Origin: Waltergamsia citrina
Lineage: Eukaryota > Ascomycota > Sordariomycetes > Hypocreales > Bionectriaceae
Assembly: GCA_022814615.1 (NCBI GenBank)
Contig: JAKLNE010000002.1
Span: 992,001 to 1,056,000, forward strand
Direction: 5' to 3'
DNA length: 64,000 nt
The position numbers were made by a program, and so were the translations under genes. Positions 56,867 to 64,000 of this stretch are shown here, in pieces; position 1 is the first letter of the stretch; every line of letters begins with the position of its first letter. Below the pieces are notes generated by a model, which had not been told where the DNA came from, ran no database searches, and was given only the letters and a program-made list of their open reading frames with translations.

Positions 56867-59007
56867 TCATCGCCGTGAAGTGCCATTCCTCTGAGTTACC
56901 TCCTCCATCTCCGGCCGACTTGGCCTCCTCCTCACAGAAGGTTCAGTCTCTCCTTGCACAACCTTCCGCGGAGCTGCCCTCGACTTGAACTTCAGCTGTG
57001 GCTGCGGCTGCGGCTGCGGGACAGGCTCGGGTGTTGGTTCTGGCTTGATAGCAGCCTCTTTAGCGTGCCGCAGGTCGCCCTTTGTTAGCCTTAGGTCGTG
57101 GCAGAAAGGCTCGAAGCTCGAAACAACCTGGCTAAGGCCGTTCCGCATAGCTTCGAGCACCATTTCTACCTCGGGGCACTCCTTCTGGCTGCTAAGATCG
57201 GTCCAGTGGACCGGGTATTTTTCCTTCAGGCCCTCAACCTTCTGGATCACAGCGGTAAGGGATCGAATGATGCTTGGTACATCTCTATGGACATTACCAA
57301 ACTGGTCTTCTCCCAGACTGTGCACAGCCAACTGGCAGAGTGCATTGACGGCCTCAATATACAAGAGAGGCTCAGCGTGCGGTGTGCCTAGTACTGTGCC
57401 GGCAAAGTCGGCTCGGAAGCTCTGTTGACACAGTGCCCGGAACCAGCCAAAGCTCATCAGCCAAAGCGACGCCTTCTGAATCTGACCCCTAACGTTGTCA
57501 GGAGACATTGCTTCTTGTTGCTCCTTAGTGAGCACATGGTCTTTGGTCTGGTTCCAAGTCTTCTTCGCGATGGGGCTGAGCTCTGATAGCGGAGAAGTAG
57601 AAGACTGTGAACCGCTCGCAATGATCTTGGCGACTTCCCTAGCTTTGGTGACAACTCCTGAATTAGGCGCCGCGGGATTAAGTACTGGCTCGTTTCGCAG
57701 AGGAGCAACCAGTCTTGGCTTCGGCTCGTCTGCTGCAGGTGGGGGAGGCTCAATAGGTGGCTTTCCGTAGTTCTCAGCCCGCGTTTCCATACCCCGGATC
57801 AGTTCCATGCAAACTGAGTAGACTTGGGACCACATAGGCCCCTCTTTGCGATCAATGTCAGTGTAAATGACTTTTCTACGATCTTCGAAGTTTTGTGCGA
57901 TATGCGACAGCTCCCACATGGCAAAACACTACAAGTCAGTCAGTAAGTGCGCTGACCACATAAAATTCCATCTTGACTCACCTGAATTGAGTGCTTCTTG
58001 CTCTTGAGGCCGTTGAGCAGGCTTCCATTGGGATCTTTCGAATCGGCGGTCAGGGGTTTGCCACTCTTGAGAGGCTCCTTTACCATGAAAGTTGAGAAAG
58101 CGACATTGCCGGCGGCCCATACGGTGAACAACAATGTCCCAGCCACAAAGCAGCGCACTATCAAATAAATGTCGAAAGGAGGAGTGCTCGGCGGAATGTT
58201 GGTCTTAGGCAGATTATAGAATAGGCGCAAGATTATCAGCGCCCAGGCATATGCGACAGCCCTCAGAGCAACAAAGTAGATGAAAATGGCCGCGATCCAC
58301 GCACAAACGGCCTGAGCGGCGGTGCGTTGCAAGAGGGAAGGAATCTCCCCTAAAACCAGGGCGACAGAAAACTTGGACTCGGTAGTCTTCTTATCTCCTC
58401 GCTGAGCCACGGCGCTCAAGTCCAGATGGTCTACATCGTAGACAAAGTGATTGATGCTCTGAATGATGGCGCATATTCCCAGATAGCAGGCCAAGAAGAT
58501 TGTACGCTCGTTCGCCCTGGCGCGGTCGCCGCTCAAGTATGTTACCCAGCTTAGGTTGGCCGACTCTGGCAGCGACCACAGAAAAACCGGGCAGAAGACA
58601 AAGCTGGAGACGCAGTACCAAAGGACCGTCTCGTATGTCGAGAATTTGGCGAGGTTGGAGGCGATTGTACGAATGCCGGAGCCGGTTGTGCGAAGACCGA
58701 CGTGGTAGTTGGCGATTCGTAGGATGAGGATCGCAAGACCGCAGGCGAAGATAGCTAGCGCTCGAAAGCCAGCAGGGCCGATCGGAAACCAGGACCAAAG
58801 GACTATTTAACCAAACACATTAGCATATCCTAAGCTGCCCGGATTGTTTCATTCTGTGATATACTCACAAGAGCTAAAGTCGCCCAATGCCACAGCTTCA
58901 ATGTACGAGACTGCCAAAAGAACAGTAGCTGTCGAAGCGAAGCGCCTTTGCAAAGCCGGTTGCAAAAAGTCCTTATAAGGAGCCCTTCGAACTGGGAGAC
59001 CGGCCAT
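56867..59007 (-). CDS. NDC1: nuclear envelope / nuclear pore protein Ndc1
   Basis: Transmembrane nucleoporin that anchors nuclear pore complexes and spindle pole bodies in the nuclear envelope. Three exons (59007-58869, 58802-57982 and 57928-56867) encode 673 residues. The N-terminus MAGLPVRRAPYKDFLQPALQ and the first helices (TATVLLAVSYIEAVALGDF, then FLWSWFPIGPAGFRALAIF, NLSWVTYLS) match the family. Further spans include FLACYLGICAIIQSI and AVCAWIAAIFIYFVALRAVA. The soluble C-terminal half (MWELSHIAQNFEDRRKVIYT and on to ASLWLMSFGWFRALCQQSF) is followed by a Pro/Gln repeat PEPVPQPQPQPQ and a basic end. The first intron (donor GTGAGT, acceptor ATAG) and the second (53 nt) both keep frame. 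Confidence 0.9.
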
Positions 59008-59452
59008 GGTCAGGAAGCATTGCCCAGTCTGGACAAGGCAACAAAGTCGAGAGGTTCGAAGGCAAGGGTGTTGACAACCTCAGAATGCGAGTGCGCCCAG
59101 GATTTCCTTTCCAGCAAAGTAAATAAAAATCACCAAGCTAAGGTAGCAACGAACAGCCTTGACGCGCTTAGTGACAGGGGTCTGGGCTTATCAGTCACGT
59201 GGAGATTAACAATCGAGTTGCCTGCTTGCTGAGGACCTTGTGGAGGGGCACTCGCTGTGGTGATTGGCTGCTAGGGCCGCCTGGTTACGTCGTTCCTGGT
59301 CGCACCTCAGCCATCTGACGGCGAAGGCAGCAGGTCATCCCTCGATTCACTCTCAAACATACACACTACATACGAAGCCTCACTCTCTTTGACGGCATCT
59401 ATCGCTCGCTCAAATCGCCTTTGCTGTTTCCATTTCATCGCTGCGATACATC
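59008..59452. promoter_or_regulatory. bidirectional promoter NDC1 / PEP12-like
   Basis: A 445-bp intergenic region between divergent start codons. An inverted CCAAT box (ATTGG) lies at about 59262-59266. A small open frame here is not protein-like. Confidence 0.45.
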
Positions 59453-60319
59453 ATGTCGTACGATCAGCTCTCCAGCCTCGAGTCCGGCCGCCGCGGCGGG
59501 TACAGCGACGACCCCGATTTCCGTGATCTGCAGTACGAACTCAAGAACAAGCTCCAGTCCCTGTTGAGCAGCAACCGCAAACTCGCCAACGATGTCAATG
59601 TTTTGGGGTCGAAGAAGGACACTCCGCGACTACGGGAGCGGGTTCACAACACCATGGAGAAGACACGTGAGATCTGCAGGCAGATCGGCGAGGGCGTCAA
59701 GAAGTTCCAGACGTGGGAGGATCTATCTGTAAGTCATCACCACCGATCAGCCCATGCGATCAAGTTAGACTTTTTTTACTAACTACGTCGTTACTAGAAA
59801 CAACAGAAGTACGAGCAGACTAAGGTCTCGAGCGACTTCCAAGCGGCCCTGCAAGAATTCCAAGACCTACAACGACGAGCCTTAGAGAAGGAGAAGGCAT
59901 CCGTTAGCGCGGCCCGCAGCGCCGATACAGAGCATGGACAGGCGTCATCTCCCTCTGGAGGCGGTCAGCTAGAGCAGCTGCAAAGGCAAGAGCATGCGCC
60001 GTTGGTGGCTCAGGACGAGGTCGACTTCCAAGAGGCCCTCATTATTGAGCGCGAAGATGAGATCCGCAATATCGAGCAAGGAGTTGGGGACCTCAACGTT
60101 CTGTTCCGTCAAGTTGCCCAGATTGTCGATGAGCAGGGCGAACAGCTGACGTCTATCGCGGACAATGTCGAGAACGTGCGTGACGATACTCGGCAAGCGG
60201 ACGTTGAGAACCGCCAGGCAGCACGATACCAAAAGGCGGCTCGTAACAAGGGCTGCTGCCTGTTGCTAATTCTGGCGGTCATTCTCACGATCGTCATCCT
60301 CGCGGTCGTTGTTGGTTAA
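59453..60319 (+). CDS. syntaxin, Pep12/Vam3 type (Qa-SNARE)
   Basis: Endosomal/vacuolar t-SNARE. Two exons (59453-59728 and 59798-60319; 69-nt intron) encode 265 residues. The N-terminal Habc-type helices start with RDLQYELKNKLQSLLSSNRK; the SNARE helix spans EDEIRNIEQGVGDLNVLF and VAQIVDEQGEQLTSIADNVE, where the Q of DEQGE sits at the zero layer, so it is a Qa-SNARE. A single C-terminal anchor (CCLLLILAVILTIVILAVV) ends the protein, preceded by two cysteines that may be palmitoylated. Vacuolar Pep12 or Vam3 identity cannot be separated by eye; fungi outside yeasts usually have one such gene. Confidence 0.87.
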
Positions 60320-60534
60320 GAGATGTGCAAAGTTTGCAAGTTTTCTATCAAGGTATATATGGGTATCCCGTTGGTGTGTGCATCCTCCTTTTAACATGCG
60401 CGGTGAAACAAGGCCGTCGCACGACATGGCGTTCAGCGTGGTTTGAGCATAATACAACAGTTTTTGAGATAGTGTACATAATATACATGGCCGCTCCAGA
60501 TCAGACTCATGTGCTCTCTTTTTCTTTCTTGTCT
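60320..60534. other. converging 3' ends
   Basis: Short gap between the syntaxin gene (plus) and COX18 (minus); no gene. Confidence 0.6.
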
Positions 60535-61506
60535 TCAACTTGCTTGCGCGTTTTTGTGAATCCCCGAATGCAAGCACGTGGATTCCTTGGGTTTTATAGA
60601 TTCGCCAAGCAGTACCTTTGGTTTTGCCAGGGACCGGTCGACGATGAGGCGGTTGACGTTGGTCAAGCCAAACGTCGTCACCCAGTAGAGAAGCATTGCG
60701 CTTGGGGAGTATAAGAACGCAATAGGTACCAGCGGCACCAAAACCATTAGTCGCTGAAGCGCATTGCTCAGGAACGCCCCGGGCTGTTCTGTAGAAAGAG
60801 GAATTGACTCTCCTTTAATGAAAGCTTTTAAAACTGCCTTGAGATCTAAACCACGCCAGACGTTGCCAGCAAGGAGGACGGAGCATGTCAGTGGGAGTAT
60901 AAAGTAAGGATCGTGAAGACTAAGGTCCGTGAACCATGCTAGGCCTCCCTGAGTGATGGAGGGATCGTATAGAGCTGATTCCGCTGCAGGCACGTGTGAG
61001 CCGGAACTATCGAAACCCGATATCCGTCTTAAAGCAATCGACACGGTAGCGAAGGGTATTGATGAGAGCAAGGGCAAGGCCCTCTTCCAAGACTGGCAGC
61101 CGAAATCTCTGTAGAGTCTTCGTCGCGTCTTGGTCAGGCGCTTATGAGCCACCTTAGGAGCCATATCCGCCATAGTAGTTTCGCGAAGATGCCGCGCTTG
61201 CCAGAGAAGCAAGAAGGGCCTCAGCTCCATTTGCTTATCCTGCAGTGAGCGAGCGTACATCTGCAAGGGCAGCCTCATGGTGAAGTTGACCCCGGCTGCC
61301 ACGAGTGGAATGGTCAGATACCACGGCAAGCCAGCTGAGTGTACGGCGCAGATGGTTTCACTCGTCCACATAGACGCCGCTGTGAAGGCTTCCCCCACAA
61401 AGGTCCGCCGTGATGATGGTAATCGGTTGCTATGACATGCTGATAGGGCCTCTGGGCGATTCAAGGAGCGCCGTAATCGCAAGGCGTTTGTCCGCATTAG
61501 GGACAT
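60535..61506 (-). CDS. COX18: mitochondrial inner-membrane insertase Cox18 (Oxa1 family)
   Basis: Inserts the C-terminal tail of Cox2 during cytochrome c oxidase assembly. A single exon of 323 residues. The N-terminus is a presequence rich in Arg/Leu/Ser (MSLMRTNALRLRRSLNRPEA). Family elements follow: GLPWYLTIPLVAAGVNFTM and RLPLQMYARSLQDKQMELRP, then the cytosolic/matrix loop, FILPLTCSVLLAGNVWRG and the last spans LMVLVPLVPIAFLYSPSAML, LYWVTTFGLTNVNRLIVDRS. The short loops are of the Cox18 rather than the Oxa1 type, with no long C-terminal ribosome-binding tail. The start ATG at 61506 precedes the presequence. Confidence 0.88.
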   Translation of the reverse strand: MSLMRTNALRLRRSLNRPEALSACHSNRLPSSRRTFVGEAFTAASMWTSETICAVHSAGLPWYLTIPLVAAGVNFTMRLPLQMYARSLQDKQMELRPFLLLWQARHLRETTMADMAPKVAHKRLTKTRRRLYRDFGCQSWKRALPLLSSIPFATVSIALRRISGFDSSGSHVPAAESALYDPSITQGGLAWFTDLSLHDPYFILPLTCSVLLAGNVWRGLDLKAVLKAFIKGESIPLSTEQPGAFLSNALQRLMVLVPLVPIAFLYSPSAMLLYWVTTFGLTNVNRLIVDRSLAKPKVLLGESIKPKESTCLHSGIHKNAQAS

Positions 61507-62473
61507 GATTGCGCGGTCGATGGTCTATGAGACTTAGAGGCGTACAGCAGCTGAGATCAGGCGGAAGGGTCGGGTGAGACCGAGACCGAGACGCCAGGTG
61601 ACGACCGCGGATGGACGATCCAGCTGGGAATGTTCAAGTAGATGCAGCAGCTGATCTGATGAGAAGCTTTGAGGACCTTGAAGGTGGGTGTGGGGCGTGG
61701 ATCTCGGATCATGAGCTTCTTCCTGGAAATTGTAACGATGCCGTTGGAATTGGAGTTATTAGAGACCTACCTTACCTTAGAGTACGGGTACTCGTACCTT
61801 AGTTTAGTGGGCGGTGAGGGGTCCAACGGCCGCTATTGGAGGGCTGTAGGGGCTTGAATGCAGTGCTACAGCTCTGCTGAATTCTGCCGCCTGCGGGTGT
61901 GCACTCCCTGTACCTTAGCTTCAATGCTTGCCTGAAGTCCACCTGTGGCCTACCTTACTGGTGGCCTACCGGTGGCCTACCTGGAGCCGGCCCTGAAGCC
62001 GCCTGGGCGTGGCGTGCAGTCAGTGGAGCGTTAACGGGTTGTGATGGAGGGGTTCAGTGGTGTGAGTGAGTGAAGCGCTGTGGTCGTTGCTTAAGCTGTT
62101 GGACCCTTTTTCAATGGCCCTCCACCATTAATTATCATTGATTGGCATTGCCATTGGCACAGACTCCACGACTCCCTCCATTACGAATACTCCGACGTAC
62201 TCAAGCTCACCCTCATGTTCCGGTCTTCCCATGCCAGATTCACTCATCCCGGCTTCCTCTCAACACCAAGCAGAGATCTTCATTTTTCGTTAGGAAGCAA
62301 AGACAGGAATGCTTCCCTCCAAGGTCACTAACCATCACCCCTACACCGTCTCCTCGACCGCGAGCTTTCCTTGAACGCCTCATCCACACCCTGCTAGCCC
62401 GGAAACCGGAAGCCTCTACTGAGGCTAACGCTACCACTCGTTTAGCAACTAGCAGCCAGCTGGTGAGCAAGCC
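61507..62473. other. intergenic COX18 / ALG11
   Basis: Divergent promoter region. Contains CTACCTTACC-like and TACTCGTA (61789) words and GGCCTACC repeats near 61,945-61,982. The overlapping frame at 62142-62516 is Pro/Arg-rich and not supported. No gene. Confidence 0.5.
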
Positions 62474-64000
62474 ATGGCCGGCTCTTTCAGTACACCAGCA
62501 GACAACCCCAGTCTGAGCAACACGGCATCATGGGTCTTCAAGGGGACTCTCACCTTTATAGTCGCTTTTGCTCCGCTGCTCTTGGCCTTTGTAGTCCCTA
62601 AGCTGGTTCGGACGGTTGGACGTTTCTTGGGTTGGACGTTGAAGAAGAAGACGGACGGCAGGAGGACGCTTCTCTTGAATCTCATGGTTGAGGAGAATAA
62701 GAAGCACGAGCGAAAGCAGTCAGAGTCAAGTGACGGGACGCCGAAAACCGGAGGCTCGGGTGTAGACGCCTTGAGCTTTCTAAACGGTGATATAAAGGGG
62801 GACAAACAATGGGATGGAGTCGTTGGGTTCTTCCACCCATTTTGGTAAGCTCTAACGCATAGTTGATGGGATCGGAGAGGCTCATGACTGACTACCAATA
62901 GCAATGCTGGAGGAGGTGGTGAGCGAGTGTTGTGGGCTGCCATACGGGCAACACAAATTCGGTGGCCGAACGCCAAATGTGTTGTATACACGGGCGACCA
63001 CGACGTCACAAAGGACCAGATTCTAACTCGTGTCAAGGTAAGCAGTTCATCGTAGCTGTAAACAAACCTGATAATCCTGCTAACACGTCTGTAGAATCGC
63101 TTCAACATCAGCCTTCACCCGCCGGCTGTCACATTCTTATACCTCTCCAAAAGAGACTGGGTTCTGAGCTCGACCTGGCCCCGTTTCACCCTCTTAGGGC
63201 AGTCATTTGGGTCCATGATTCTAGCGTGGGATGCGTTCTCGCTCCTAATGCCGGATATCTTCATCGACACCATGGGATACGCTTTTGCACTCGGCCTGTG
63301 TAAACTCCTATTTCCCCATATACCCACAGGGGCTTACGTCCACTATCCCACAATATCAACAGACATGTTGGAGTCTCTCGATCCCAACTCCACAACTGGC
63401 TCACAAGGTGTCAACGCTGGTCAAGGCGCAGGCTTCCGAGGACTAGCCAAAAAGGCATACTGGCAGACATTCGCCCGTCTATACTCCTGGGTAGGATCCA
63501 CTATAGACGTGGTCATGGCCAACTCAACTTGGACACGCTCGCATATTCGAGCACTCTGGGGTCCTTTACGTGGCGAAAAGGACAAGGACCATCCCATATC
63601 CGCCGTTTTCCCACCTTGCGCCGTCGAAGAGATGGAAGAAGAGGTGGAAGTCTCAGAGGCGAGCGAGAAGAAGCGGGGCAAGGTCCTCGTCTACATCGCC
63701 CAGTTCAGGCCCGAGAAGAACCACCAGCTGATCGTCCAGTCCTTCGCCAAGTTTGCCAAATCCGGCACCGAAGCCGCCAAAGACGCCAAGCTTGTTTTGA
63801 TCGGAAGTGTCCGTGACGACAGTGACTCAAAGAGGGTATATCAGTTGCGCCTGCTGGTGAACGAACTGCATATTAAGGATCAGGTCGAATTCCAGCTGGA
63901 CGCATCGTGGCCTGAAATTCTAGAGTGGCTTCGCAAGGCTTCTGTGGGTGTTAATGGGATGTGGAATGAGCATTTTGGCATCGGATGTGTCGAGTACCAG
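62474..64000 (+). CDS. ALG11: GDP-Man:Man3GlcNAc2-PP-dolichol alpha-1,2-mannosyltransferase Alg11 (partial, cut by the window end)
   Basis: Adds the fourth and fifth mannoses to the lipid-linked oligosaccharide on the cytosolic side of the ER. Three exons so far (62474-62844, 62902-63037 and 63095 to the window end) encode 471 residues with no stop; the C-terminus is missing. The N-terminal membrane anchor is FIVAFAPLLLAFVVPKLV; then come a charged spacer, the GT4-family start HPFCNAGGGGERVLWAAI and the motif KCVVYTGDHD. Further: VLIGSVRDDSDSKRVYQ and the donor-site segment ASVGVNGMWNEHFGIGCVEY near the end. Introns are 57 nt each. The segment FDYLN-type linker (KTDGRRTLLLNLM) precedes a fungal-specific insertion. 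Start ATG at 62474 opens directly before the anchor. Confidence 0.9.

Noticed and set aside
62142..62516. 124-codon plus-strand frame before ALG11
   Set aside because: Pro/Arg-rich, overlaps the ALG11 start in another frame, no domain.
1..64000. CRISPR array, operon structure or bacterial promoters
   Set aside because: The window is eukaryotic nuclear DNA with spliceosomal introns; no direct-repeat array with spacers was seen.

Overview
This is nuclear DNA from a filamentous ascomycete (Pezizomycotina, most like a Sordariomycete). Evidence: genes carry short spliceosomal introns (about 50-75 nt, GTAAGT-like donors, CTAAC/CTGAC branch points, YAG acceptors), the proteins are fungal (Ypt1, Lsm1, Ctf4/Mcl1, Ndc1, Dlt1, Cox18, Pep12-type syntaxin, Alg11, an Sfl1-type HSF factor), and several families are fungus-specific (RTA1 exporter, Zn2Cys6 regulator, F-box expansions). 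The species cannot be named from the sequence alone.

Layout. Bases 1-11,300 are an AT-rich, gene-poor accessory block. It holds an F-box/cysteine-cluster protein, a small cysteine-rich ORF, a single-exon kinase-like protein, a two-exon secreted protein (effector-like), a badly decayed Zn2Cys6 transcription-factor pseudogene and a broken RTA1-type membrane-exporter gene. From 11,465 on the window is mostly housekeeping: a mitochondrial inner-membrane-type protein, exosome subunit RRP42, arginyltransferase ATE1, a Nudix diphosphoinositol-polyphosphate phosphatase, LSM1, a second member of the accessory F-box family (24.3-25.6 kb), a mitochondrial hypothetical protein, a WD40 protein, a 1,041-residue fungal hypothetical protein, the Rab GTPase YPT1, a decayed secreted-protein gene (42.6-43.3 kb), CTF4/MCL1, an SFL1-like heat-shock-factor-type regulator, a lysine-rich nuclear protein, DLT1, NDC1, a PEP12-like syntaxin, COX18 and ALG11 (cut by the window end).

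The housekeeping genes do not form a pathway. They cover RNA turnover (RRP42, LSM1), N-degron marking (ATE1), secretory and vacuolar traffic (YPT1, syntaxin, ALG11, DLT1), nuclear pore and replisome (NDC1, CTF4) and respiratory assembly (COX18). Large gene-free stretches (15.8-21.0, 29.5-35.4, 46.8-51.1 kb) are long leader/promoter-type DNA enriched in a short TACTCGTA palindrome-like motif.

The most interesting items are the two F-box paralogues, which share an exact CxxC-x15-CxxC cluster and a C-terminal CxxC...HxxxC motif; the inactivated regulator/exporter/secreted genes of the accessory block, including a stop codon exactly at a zinc-ligand cysteine; the intact secreted protein; and an inferred GC-AG intron inside the DNA-binding domain of the SFL1-like gene. 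I found no convincing tRNA, rRNA, CRISPR array or intact transposon.
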